The notes beneath the pieces are model-generated. The model was not told the DNA's origin, did not search any database, and worked only from the letters and a program-made list of their open reading frames with translations. A DNA stretch of 64,000 bases, from assembly GCF_007655135.1 (NCBI RefSeq), contig NC_045127.1, forward strand, positions 26,888,199 through 26,952,198, in the 5' to 3' direction. The stretch comes from Punica granatum. Taxonomy: Eukaryota; Streptophyta; Magnoliopsida; Myrtales; Lythraceae. A program made the position numbers and the translations under genes. The stretch's first letter is position 1. Each line of letters starts with the position of its first letter. Of this stretch, positions 24,401 to 34,245 are shown in pieces.

Positions 24401-25814
24401 CAGGTCCAACAGAACTGATAGGGCGTCTTCGAGACTGTCCTAATGCTCCATTGAAGGATTTGTTCATGTCGGGAGCCCATTTGTGGGAATGCATTTGAAT
24501 GAAAGCAACAGAGAGTTTAAAGAAAACTGCGCGTGTTGCCCCAGTGTTTAGTCGGTGATCACAACGGAGGTGGATGAGATCCATTCTTTGATCGGAGGCA
24601 TGACCGTGCTGGTCTGCGATGGAGAGTTGGGTCATGCTCTGTTTGTGGAGCTGTCACTTTCTGTCTTTGTAGTGGAAAGATTAGACTTGCTCCTTGAAGT
24701 ATCGCTTGGATGAATTTGTATCCAAGTCGATTTTGGATTTCAGATGAGCCTGAAAGCAGTAAATGCGAGGCGTCAAAACCTGAAAGCAGTAAATGCGGGG
24801 CCGAAGCCCAAAAGCAGTAAATGCTGGGCCGAGGCCCGAAAGCAGTAAATGCAGAACTGAGGTCCGATGCAGTAAATGCATGCTCGATAGGAAAATGCAA
24901 GAGATGTAAGAGCAAAGGTCAATGCTGAGGAATAGCGCAAGGCGCTGCAATGCAGTGACGCCGATTTGCTTGCGGTATTGCTCTATGGAGCAGGGATGGG
25001 GACTTAGTGTTGAAATCCCAAGGAGCTGGATGGATGGGAGACGTTTGTTGTCTCAATTGTGGTCGCTTAGTATTCAGGCTGTCTTCTTGTTGAGAATTTC
25101 CTGCAATGGGAAAAGAAAACAATGAAGGAGCATGAACCGTTCAGCATTTCAATGCAAGTGTGTAGGGAAGCGAACTGGCCTGGTAGGTGTCGTGCGAGCA
25201 CACCGAGAGACATGCATTGATACGTTGAGCAGGCATGTATGAGTTGGTGTGAACATGCTTGGACATGTGTGAGGCGCGCTCGATCGCTGGTAGATACGCT
25301 GGGTCACGCGGAGGGACGTGCGTCCGATCACGCAGTGACACTCTCTGTTAGGAAGAAGTTAGTGTTGGTTAACTTCGCCTGGGAAGGTTGATCGGCCCTC
25401 GGGCCACAGTTCGTCTTGCTGTGGAGGAAGGGTGAAGGCCGCGAATGGCCTGCCCGCGAAAGTGGGCACGACTCGCCTATCGTGCGGGGTGGGTGGCCGG
25501 GCTGGACGGCCTCTGGTCATTGCACGTCTTGCCATGGAGAGGTGAAGACCGCAAGTGGTCTACCCGCGAAGGTCGACACAACTTGTCTATCGCGCGGAAA
25601 TGCGTTGTAGCCGCAAGACAATAAATATATCAAATGTATGCAATGCGTGGGTTTTGAAAGCTAATGCTGTCGTTCGCATTGATTCAAAGAGTTTAAAATA
25701 CAATGCAGTTTGGAAAATAAATCCTTAAGTCGATCTTCCATCTCGCTCGGGGCACAAGTGAACATTGCCACGGAAAACACCAATTCCAGGCGAAAGCTTA
25801 GTGGAGATACTATC
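21486..25814 (-). mobile_element. E2 internal region, non-coding block shared by E0, E1, E3 and E4
   Basis: About 4.3 kb where gag-pol would be expected in an autonomous element. No coding domain could be recognised on either strand. The block recurs, diverged, in E1 (13700-14113 plus 34241-38150), E3 (44412-47340) and E4 (54941-56790), and its end in E0 (1-1006). Within it are three imperfect repeats of about 55 bp (23648-23815, GGGATGCCCCAGTGTACGTC), repeated AGCAGTAAATGC motifs (24745-24880), and a two-copy block around 25405-25600 with GGTGAAGACCGCAAGTGG-like sequence. Frames of 60-120 codons do not stay open between copies. Confidence 0.75.
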
Positions 25815-27182
25815 CTAAGATGGGTGGGGACCTCCATGGGTCCTCTTCTTGGACCTCTCCAAGGTAGCGTTCGCACGTGCCAACTCCTGATCACGTCTCT
25901 GTAACTCGGCGCGTGCTTGGGCGAGCTCCATTTGAAGCTGGCGCTGATCGATGAGTTGCTCATCTTTCTCAGCGACCTCCCAACGAAGGCGGTCCCTCTC
26001 AGACCTGAGGCTAGTGAGTTCCGCTTGGACGGCGATGCTCGAAGTTGAGGGTGCCCCATATGGTGTGCTATCCTCAAGTTGTGGAGAGTCGGTGGAATCT
26101 TCGTGTACTAACGAACTCCGTCGGTAGAAACGGAGGATGTACTCTTCCGTAGCCCGAAAATCCCGTTCATCCTGAGTAGGGTGTTCGGGAAAGTAAGGTA
26201 GCTCTGTGACCGCAGTGCGCCATGCGGATAGGACCTGTTGGATATCACTTTGGCAATCTACGGACGTCTGATCCTCCCGCCAAGTGTGTTCGAACCTAGT
26301 CCGTGCCATGTCCTCGGGGACTGTCTGTAGGCTACCAAACTGCCTCATTACTCGCAACGGGAAGTAAGTGGTGGACCCCGCATGGCTCAAAAGTGGGATT
26401 CCGTTAAAATCATGGCATCTAAGGGCCATGGGTCCGGGTGGCATCCACGCGGCACGCCACTTAAAGCCCTTGGGTGATATTTCACGAAAAATTTTGATCC
26501 ACTCGGAAACCTTGCGTTCTTCCACGTGCACTAAAGGTAGTAACCGGAAAATGATCGACTCCGAGTGGTTGAAAAACAGAACTGGGGGCACGAGGCCAAA
26601 GGGGCTTGCGTGGCTCTGTAGCCAAATTTGCAAAAGGATTGGGGACCCCCTCAACCTTCGATCAGCTGTTCGCGTAACGCGGTCGAGCGACCGAATGGTC
26701 TCAGCCACTAGGGCTACCTCGTACCCGCGACCTCCGACCACTTGGAGGATGACGCTAGCCAAAGCTGCGTTGATGCGATCGACTGCGCTAGGGAATAAAA
26801 GGGTTCCAAAAATAAGGAGCAAAACTGCATGACATAAGTTTGCTTGAAAAATGTCCCCTCGAACCTCGCGTGCTTGTGATTTGATAAAGCAGAGAAGTTT
26901 CGTGGTTACTATCTCAGTGCCTCCGGAGTATGCAAGTTCGGCATGCAGTTGAGATCTGTGCACCCTGAGTAGGCGCGAGACTAAGACCAATCGAGTAGTA
27001 CGGAGGTTAGGCTCCACAATGTCGTGGGAAATAGCAGTCCTACCAATGAGGGTCCGATACTCCTCAATGATAGGCGTAAGCTCTGTACCCTGAATGTTGA
27101 AGACCGCATGGGTTGGATCCCAGAACGTCACAGCTGCTCCTAGGAAATTCCAATCTACTCGGCGTGTGGAGAGCATGGGCAC
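25815..27182 (-). CDS. DUF7745 / plant-mobile-domain-like protein (ORF1 position of an Ogre/Tat-type element)
   Basis: A 455-codon open frame, the only credible protein in the window. Residues from about 9 carry VDW, then FWDP (20-23), FNIQGTEL (28-35) and EEY (40-42), then RGSPILLQIWL near the middle and FPEHPT late. This matches my memory of DUF7745-type proteins, which are distant relatives of the plant mobile domain and common in repeats of Myrtales; their biochemical role is unknown. The last 75 or so residues are Glu/Arg/Gln-rich with heptad spacing (probable coiled coil), ending in a basic Lys-Lys-Arg tail and TAG. No signal peptide or membrane segment is evident. The listed start is GTG; the first ATG in frame is two codons later (27176). 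Family similarity continues upstream of both, across a likely frameshift. It begins about 0.7 kb downstream of the primer-binding site, the place of the extra ORF1 in Ogre elements. It would be expressed from the upper LTR, if at all. Confidence 0.72.
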   Translation of the reverse strand: MPMLSTRRVDWNFLGAAVTFWDPTHAVFNIQGTELTPIIEEYRTLIGRTAISHDIVEPNLRTTRLVLVSRLLRVHRSQLHAELAYSGGTEIVTTKLLCFIKSQAREVRGDIFQANLCHAVLLLIFGTLLFPSAVDRINAALASVILQVVGGRGYEVALVAETIRSLDRVTRTADRRLRGSPILLQIWLQSHASPFGLVPPVLFFNHSESIIFRLLPLVHVEERKVSEWIKIFREISPKGFKWRAAWMPPGPMALRCHDFNGIPLLSHAGSTTYFPLRVMRQFGSLQTVPEDMARTRFEHTWREDQTSVDCQSDIQQVLSAWRTAVTELPYFPEHPTQDERDFRATEEYILRFYRRSSLVHEDSTDSPQLEDSTPYGAPSTSSIAVQAELTSLRSERDRLRWEVAEKDEQLIDQRQLQMELAQARAELQRRDQELARANATLERSKKRTHGGPHPS

Positions 27183-27304
27183 ATCTCCGACGAAGGAAGT
27201 GATATAGTTTCGGTCAATTTGACGCAGGCTGGTCCATATGTGACTAATTGCTCAAGCGGTGGCGTGATTCTGTCGAGGCGCAGAAAGGAAGCCGAATGCG
27301 ACAT
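27183..27304 (-). pseudogene. Frameshifted N-terminal end of the DUF7745-like ORF
   Basis: Upstream of the open frame the same reading continues in frame to 27251, where TGA interrupts it. A second frame starts at ATG 27304 and reaches Pro-Pro-Leu-Glu-Gln just at that point, while the first frame resumes with Ile-Ser-His-Ile-Trp. Remembered relatives have these two motifs joined. Loss of one A in the AATT at 27246-27249 would explain it. The ATG at 27304 is thus the likely ancestral start, which makes the present copy a recent pseudogene or one translated from an internal start. Confidence 0.5.
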
Positions 27305-27865
27305 CCCTTACCAAGATGTAAAGAAGATCAGCTTAGGACTCATCAATGCGAATGACACCCTAATTTTGAAAACTGTATGATGCGTGAGTGCGAAAAATAA
27401 ATGCCCACGGCTTAATAAAATTACAAGGTACATGTACACCGCTCTTGAAATGGAAAAGACTCAAGTGGCTCACAGGCCGACTCGATAGACTGTTGCCGGA
27501 GTCGGGTAGAAGGCTTGCATGGAAGCATAGCACGATGCATGGTTCAGTGCTACAGGGACCGTGCTACCTAGGGATGGGGGCCCCCGACTCAAGGGTGTCA
27601 ATTCCTTGAAATCGGGCGGGATTCTTTTCAAGGCCTAAGCGACAGTCGAACCGTGCGCCGTACCCCTACTTCGAACCCCTATCTAACCTGGGTTGCCTAA
27701 AATCGGTCGTGGGACGCGACCCATAGGTACCTAGTGCTAGCGTGATATGCAATGCAAGTGCTTTTAAATAAAAGTGCGTAAAGTAGATAAGCGGGAAATG
27801 TACTGAAAGCGATAAATAAACATGCAAGCAAAGCAAACGGGTTGAGCCTGAACCCACTAAGTATG
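27305..27865 (-). mobile_element. E2 leader between primer-binding site and ORF1
   Basis: Untranslated leader of about 0.56 kb. A related leader occurs in E3 (about 47760-48297). E1, E4 and E5 share its first part near the primer-binding site but differ further in. It contains a splice-donor-like GGTAAG eight bases before the ORF ATG (minus strand, about 27310-27316), which I could not link to an acceptor. Confidence 0.65.
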
Positions 27866-27883
27866 TCCCCAGTGGAGTCGCCA
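27866..27883 (-). other. E2 primer-binding site (tRNA-Arg type)
   Basis: On the minus strand this reads TGGCGACTCCACTGGGGA, three bases inside the LTR end. Its complement ends in CCA, as a tRNA 3' end must. From memory this is close to the tRNA-Arg primer site of Ogre/Tat elements. It occurs identically in E1, E4 and E5, and degraded in E3. Confidence 0.8.
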
Positions 27884-30749
27884 AGCTGTACGGACCCGAA
27901 TGTGGACTCTCGTCGGGGCCCGCATCGCGCGCTTTTGGATCGCGCGGCTTGGTCGGAACGTCCACCTTCCCGCGGGGGCGCGCGTCGGACACGCGTGAGA
28001 GAAGGAGTCGCCACTTATCATTTTACGACCCGAAGGTCGAGGGCGGATAAGTTACCCTGGGTCTAGGGGTATGGAACACCTAGTTTGTTGTTAAGGCATT
28101 GATCTGTGCGGAACCGGAAAATCCGTGTTCGGGGGTTCATGTTACGTGCGGGCCTATATCCCGCACGCCCTTTCGGTACTCTGGTTTGCTAGGCTTGCAT
28201 GTTTTATTATTTACCGCGTGAATTAAGCTGCACTCGGCTCGCACGTTTTGACACCGGATATTCGATGAACCAAACGATGTCGGTTGAGAAGCCGGGAGAG
28301 AAGTAAATCTATATGTCGGGGAATTGGTTCACAATCTTGCGTTACAGTTCATCGAACCATGGAGGTTGAATCCCTGCGTGAACCAGAACCGCGATATCTT
28401 GGATTCACTTGTGTCTGGGCAAGCATTAGACCGATTCGATTAATTCGACTCTCGGACCGTTCGCTCACCGACTGGAATTCTTACAGAATAAATGCACCAA
28501 ATAGAATCCTTACAATGCTCTCAAAAACAATAAATACAAATTGCAAAAGGGTCGAATTCCAGTCGTTTCGCGTTCGGTTATTATTCCACTCTAACTCACC
28601 GTGAGTTTAGGGAAAAGACCGAAGAACTGAAATTCAATGAACGCTCTCACTGAATAGGGCGTTGGACCCTGTGAGTGTTGATTAGGGTGTTGGACCCTGT
28701 GCTCGATGATTAGGGCGTTGAACCCTAATATTATTCGGCCTAGGGGTCAGGCCTGACCCGCATGGCAAACGGTGCAGAAAGATAACAAGCAACAGGTTAA
28801 TAACAGACAAAATGTTTGTTATTGTCTTGTTTACGTGAATTAACAGATTATTAACCCAGGGGTGTTTTTGCAAGCAAATGCCATATGCTAAACAATCACA
28901 ACATATGCCAATGTTTCAGCATTCGGCTTTGTTTTGAGAACTTGACAAACAGAGTCAAATCTCAGGTGTGTGAATCGCTTTTACAGTTGTTCTGTATTGT
29001 GACACTGAATTACCACTGAATTAACCAAACTCGTGTTTTGACTCTAGATTTGGAATCTAGAATTCCTCCTAACCATTATCTAGTGTTTGGTTAGGTCGAG
29101 TGAAAGGTTAATCAGCATTTCACAGATTTTCTGACAAGGATCAACTGTTCTAGTTACCCGAGTCTATGTTAGGATAGCAGAAACTCATCAGTTAGATAAG
29201 AAAAGGCTATGCAGATGAACCTGCACCTGAACAGATAGCCCGTTCTTATCCCGTACTGTAGTGTTTCTATTATGCTAACCCTAAAGATGTCGCTGAATTG
29301 TGAAAAGACAATTTTGCCCTCTATTTGAAAATTGTTTTCAGAAAAAAGGGGAAACATCACAGTGCGGGCCACCTCGGCCTGTAGCCGGTGTCGACCGATT
29401 CCCTGGATCATCCAGGGTTGTGCAAGAACCCCAAAAAAGCCAAAGAACCGGTCGATCTGCCCGGAAGTGATCTAGAAAGATCTTCTGTATCTTGACCTGA
29501 GTTACCTAGAATCAGGTAAAAACTCAAGTTTGAGACACAGAAGCCCTTTCCAGACGTCCATGCTACATCGGACCGCGCGTTTCGGGTTTTGAAATTGATA
29601 AGTTTGAAAAGGGCACCAACGTCCTTTGACGACTCGTCGACGCGAGTTATCAATTAATGTCCAATTCGGGTAAACTTTATCAGTGTGAAGTGAGTTTAAT
29701 CGTGTGAGCGTCCCGATTAACCAGTTTGTGGCATTAATGCTTAAGGGTTGTGCCGAATGCATTAATTGTGAAAACGATTCGCGACTCGACGACCAAGACG
29801 ATTCCATAAGGATCGAGAATAATTTGGTCCAATAACCGAAACTATCCTCATAACCAAATGGACCCGAATTAGTCATCGATACTCGAATCCATGCATGCTT
29901 TGTTTAAAAGAGTTTTACATGATATTTTAATATGGGAATCGTAAAGACATTGAAGTAAAACTTCACATCATCCGATCAACAAATTAAACTTGAGATAAGG
30001 AATTCATTCTTGACTCAAGGAAGGCCAAGAAGCCCTCGGCTTCATCTTGTGAAGGGTGGCCGAAGGTTCTCATGGCTCTATCCGAGTCACGAACGATTTC
30101 CTAATCGTGGTTTAATTATTTCTCGCATGCTCAAACATCGACCGTGATAAATATCACCCTTTTTTAACAAAAGCCGGCGTTATCACGATTTGTTTAGCTC
30201 ATTTAAACATACAAACATTCACAAACGTGTTAACTAAGGAAAAGGATAAAATAACACCGGCTTCATGCATGCAATAATGATAAAACAAACTCGGAAATTA
30301 ACTTGAATAGGCTAAGGAGACCGATCTTAACCCGAAAAGAGCAATTTAAGTCTCAACCCTCTCCTTTAGAGAGTTGGCCGAGAATTAATGTGCCATAATC
30401 GGGTTGGGATAGTCTTCTTTATGATGATCCAAGCTCTTTTCCGACATGGTAGCAAGTCATAAGATAGTGTACATGCATAATATAACATAAAATTGCATAA
30501 AAATTAAATCTTGCAAATGAAACATGCATGAAACACCATAATACTCCATAGCCATGCAAAAATATAAAAAGTCCTAACTCCTCTAAGTCAGAAGTGTTTT
30601 ACCTAGCCTCGGAATACGAGGAAAGAGTCGGGGAAGTGTTTGAGAGTCGGGTGACTCGGTGGAACCCTTAAAAGGGTATTCGGGCGCAAGGGTGGACGTG
30701 CACGGGCGTTGGTGGGCACTGACAAGCGTTGGTGTTGGGCAAGGACGTG

Positions 30750-31560
30750 CGCGGGTGACGGGCGCGGGCGTGCGCGGATGGCGGGCGCGGGTGTGCTGGT
30801 GATGGGCGCGGGTGGCGCTGGATGACGAGCACGGGCGTGCGCGGGTGACCGGCACGGGTGTGCTGGTGAAGGGCGCGGGTGGCGCTGGATGATGAGCACG
30901 GGAGTGCGCGGGTGGCGGGCACGGGTGTGCTGGTGAAGGGCGCGGGTGGCGCTGGTGACGAGCACGGGTGTGCTGGTGAAGGGCGCGGGGTGGCGCTGGA
31001 TGAGGAGCACGGGAGTGCGCGGGTGGCGGGCACGGTTGTGCTGGTGAAGGGCGCGGGTGGCGCTGGATGACGAGCACGGGCGTGCGCGGGTGACGGGCGC
31101 GGGTGTGCTGGTGATGGGCGCGGGTGGCGCTGGATGACGAGCACGGGCGTGCGCGGGTGACGGGCGCGGGTGTGCTGGTGATGGGCGCGGGTGGCGCTGG
31201 ATGACGAGCACGGGCGTGCGCGGGTGACGGGCGCGGGTGTGCTGGTGATGGGCGCGGGTGGCGCTGGATGACGAGCACGGGCGTGCGCGGGTGACGGGCG
31301 TGGGTGTGCTGGTGATGGGCGCGGGTGGCGCTGGATGACGAGCACGGGCGTGCGCGGGTGACGGGCGCGGGTGTGCTGGTGATGGGCGCGGGTGTGCTGG
31401 TGATGGGCGCGGGTGGCGCTGGATGACGAGCACGGGCGTGCGCGGGTGACGGGCGCGGTGTGCTGGTGATGGGCGCGGGTGTGCTGGTGTTGGGCGCGGG
31501 TGGCGCTGGATGACGAGCACGGGCGTGCGCGGGTGACGGGCGCGGGTGTGCTGGTGATGG
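30750..31560. repeat. GC-rich minisatellite in the E2 upper LTR
   Basis: The same 67-bp units and 21-bp modules as at 16970-17680, but about 100 bp longer and with a different order of modules (for example an extra short unit near 30953-30985). Confidence 0.9.
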
Positions 31561-32606
31561 ACGCTGGTGACGCTCGAGGGTTGCGCTCGGTGACGCTCGG
31601 TGACGGACGCTGGTCACCCGAGAGCTCCAACTAGTCCCGAGATGCGGGATGGGACCTTCAAGAGTCGGGTTGGACCGTTGATGGGTCGGTTTTGAGCTGT
31701 TTTCCGTTGAACAGACCCGAATGGCATCAAACAGACCCGGCTGAAATATTGGACAGACCCGACTGGCACAAGTCGGGTCGGACGTCGCCACGGAGGCTCC
31801 CGATGGAATTTTGAGGCAAGGTCAGTGGCTCCTGACTCCTAACTGACCCCCGGAGGTGACTGTGGTGGTCGTTTGGTCCCAGAGTTATCGGGTCGACCCG
31901 TACAGCCCTGCAAAGTTCACGGAAAACAGAGTACGTCTGGAAATTCGGACCCGTCTGGCACCAGTCGGGTCGGACGTTGCTACGGAGGTTCCCGATGGAA
32001 TTGTTGAGCAAGGCCAACGGCTCCCGACTGCTAACGCACCTCTGGAGGTGGCTGTGGTGGTCGTTTTCCGAAAAGAGTCTCGGATCGACCCGATCTGCAA
32101 GAAAACCGCACAAACAGTCAGAAATTTCGACCCGACTGGGCAGTCGGGCTGTTTCTTCTTCCTGGGGTTAAACCGACGGGTTTTTCTTGGATTTCTTGAC
32201 TTCTTGACACCCTAGGGTTGTGTGGGGAGGTGTTTGATGGGTTTTGGTAGCTCAAACCGACTTGGTAAGGCTTGAAACCCGGTTTGACATTTTTTACCCG
32301 AGAAGGACCAAATCTGTCCAGATTTTGTTCAAAGCTGGTTCTATGGCTTAGAGGCTTCAAACATAAAATCTAAGTTCAGAAATGGATAGAGGGGCTCGAA
32401 AACATGTGGGATATGAAGTTTGGTAAAGTTTGGATTCAAGCCGGGATGGATTCCGACTTAAGACTTTGCCCGGTTTTGCTTGGTTTTGCTTGCTGGAAAT
32501 GGCTGAAGCTTGCTGCGGTTTGCTATGGAGTTTGAGAGCTTTTGAAGAGTGAGAAATGCTAGAGAGAGAGTGTTTTTAAGGTCTCCTTAAGTTAATGACA
32601 TTTGGA

Positions 32607-32616
32607 CAATATATAG
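32607..32616 (-). promoter_or_regulatory. Putative TATA box, E2 upper LTR
   Basis: On the minus strand this reads CTATATATTG, identical to 18723-18732. In element orientation this is the LTR that would drive the genomic transcript, with an R-U5 leader of about 4.7 kb before the primer-binding site. Confidence 0.42.
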
Positions 32617-34240
32617 AAAAGCTTAAATGCAAGATTAGTGAAGAAAAGTGCAATTAGGGCCATGGATTAGTGGAATCCGAATTTCTTAAGGAAATATCAA
32701 GCTCAATCCTCATCCATTGCATTAATGGAGAAGAGATAAGAGCATTGATGGCTTGGATAGGAAGTTGGAGTGTTGAATTGAAACACTTAGATATTTTGCA
32801 AAAGGAAGACAAATGCAAGTTGTCTTCTTGGCTTGAAGAAGAAGATGACAAGAGACATGGAGGGCAATGGGCATGGGTGAGGCGGCAATGAGTTGGCCGT
32901 GGGTCCCACGGGTCGCGAGGTAAGTTCGGGCCAAAGTTCGGGTCTCGATTGGTCGCGCATTCGAAGTTCGTGGTTCGAATTGAACGTCGAATTGTCGATA
33001 TACGCGAGAAAACGGAGTTAATGAGCCCGAGATTGACATTTTTCATGGAGAAATGTCCCGGATGTGTGCGAGGCTCGGAATCCGGTTTTGCTCATTGCAA
33101 GTGACCAGGGCGAAGTTGTCCGCTTCTGACAGCATATCTTGTGTCCGCATCTCACGTTGGTCATTTTGACATAAATTGTCAGACAACGTGAACAATTATC
33201 CCTTAAGCCGGTAATGCTAACGTGGGGCCGGAGACGTCCTAGGAGGTCGAAACTGGATTTCTCAGGATGATTTCTGAGTTGCTTGGGCACTCCGGAGATT
33301 ACTGTAATCTCTGTTTGTCGAGATCAAACCTCCAAGGACTTGAAAAGTGTATCTGAGACCTCTAAAGCACTGCTCGGGAGGTCTAGGTGAGTCGTGTGAT
33401 TTATTCCGACGATTCCACATTGAGCCTTGAGAAGGCTAGCATTGTGTAACGTAAGCATTCGGAGTTAAGTTTCCCCAAAGAGGACCTCCGGATATGGATT
33501 TCCACTAAAAATGGTCATTTCCGCTCTTCGGAGGTTACTCGGGAAACCGCGAGGGGTTTTGCTGTTTGTTTTGCCCAATTGTGAATGTCTGCTAGAGTTT
33601 TCTGGGCAATGCGGTATGAACTTCGTTTGCCGTAATTCCATCAGACCCTTCTCCGGCTATGCTCTTCTGAAGAGGGGTATGCTTGTTTTGTCGTTCGGAA
33701 GTCATTTGAAGTGTCTGTGTGACTTCCAAAAGACAATCTGAAGCGTTGTTCATACTCTGTGTGTTGATGGGGCATGGCCGCGTCTGATATTTGGAATTAA
33801 CTTTTCTCCAAGAAACCGGCATTTTTGGACTTCCACTGAAAAGTTGTCTGTATACAGAAAATTGTTCTGTATAGAGCAGATGATTTGAAAAATGCCTTTG
33901 GGGACACTTTTCATCTTTTTGGCACTGGTGTGGATTTTTGGAGTCCAATATTCACTATCTTCCGACGGCCGAGCGAACTATCGGAAAATAGTGCCGTCGT
34001 GTAGTACACTGAAAACGCCGGTTTTGGACATTGTTGAGTTCTTTGGTCGCTCTGTTCCCCTTTGGTGACCCCTAGAGTCCTTCTGTCATGTCCATGGGCC
34101 ATTTGCTCAATTTTGCCAACTTGAGGATGAATAGTGATTTCTTGCTCTGCCGAGCCGTTTTCTGTATTCTGCTCAAGTCGTGGCTTGGGTCATTGCTAAT
34201 ATCATTGTTTGGAATGGTGAGCCAAAACGGGGTGCTGACA

Positions 34241-34245
34241 GTAGG
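34241..34245. repeat. Target-site duplication (right) of E2, GTAGG
   Basis: Matches 14109-14113 exactly and directly follows the LTR terminus TGACA. Confidence 0.92.

Larger units (their letters stand above)
14114..34240 (-). mobile_element. E2: complete LTR retrotransposon (Ogre/Tat-like, non-autonomous)
   Basis: A 20.1-kb element with two nearly identical LTRs (14114-20356 and 27887-34240), matching 5-bp target duplications, a polypurine tract at 20357-20370 and a primer-binding site at 27866-27883, all consistent with minus orientation. The 7.5-kb internal region encodes one extra protein (25815-27182) directly downstream of the primer-binding site and otherwise only non-coding, repeat-rich DNA. 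No gag, protease, reverse transcriptase, RNase H or integrase motif is seen on either strand, so movement would depend on proteins from another element. Long LTRs, the primer site and an extra ORF upstream of where gag should be are features known from Ogre-type Tat elements; the assignment is an inference. Confidence 0.88.
27887..34240 (-). mobile_element. E2 upper-coordinate LTR (5' LTR in element orientation)
   Basis: 6354 bp, from TGTACGGACC to GGTGCTGACA, followed by the target duplication GTAGG. It is 111 bp longer than its partner, almost entirely because of its longer minisatellite. This copy would carry the promoter for the internal transcript. The Pro/His/Arg-rich and other frames inside it are not genes. 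Confidence 0.93.

Noticed and set aside
26368..26832. 154-codon plus-strand frame
   Set aside because: It is the antisense shadow of the DUF7745-like ORF and has no domain of its own.
27866..27883. tRNA 3'-end-like sequence as a tRNA gene
   Set aside because: Only the 18-nt acceptor-end complement is present at each LTR boundary, without cloverleaf; it is the primer-binding site.
14114..34240. Direct 6.3-kb repeats read as a tandem segmental duplication
   Set aside because: TGT...ACA ends, primer site, polypurine tract and 5-bp target duplications identify them as the LTR pair of one element.
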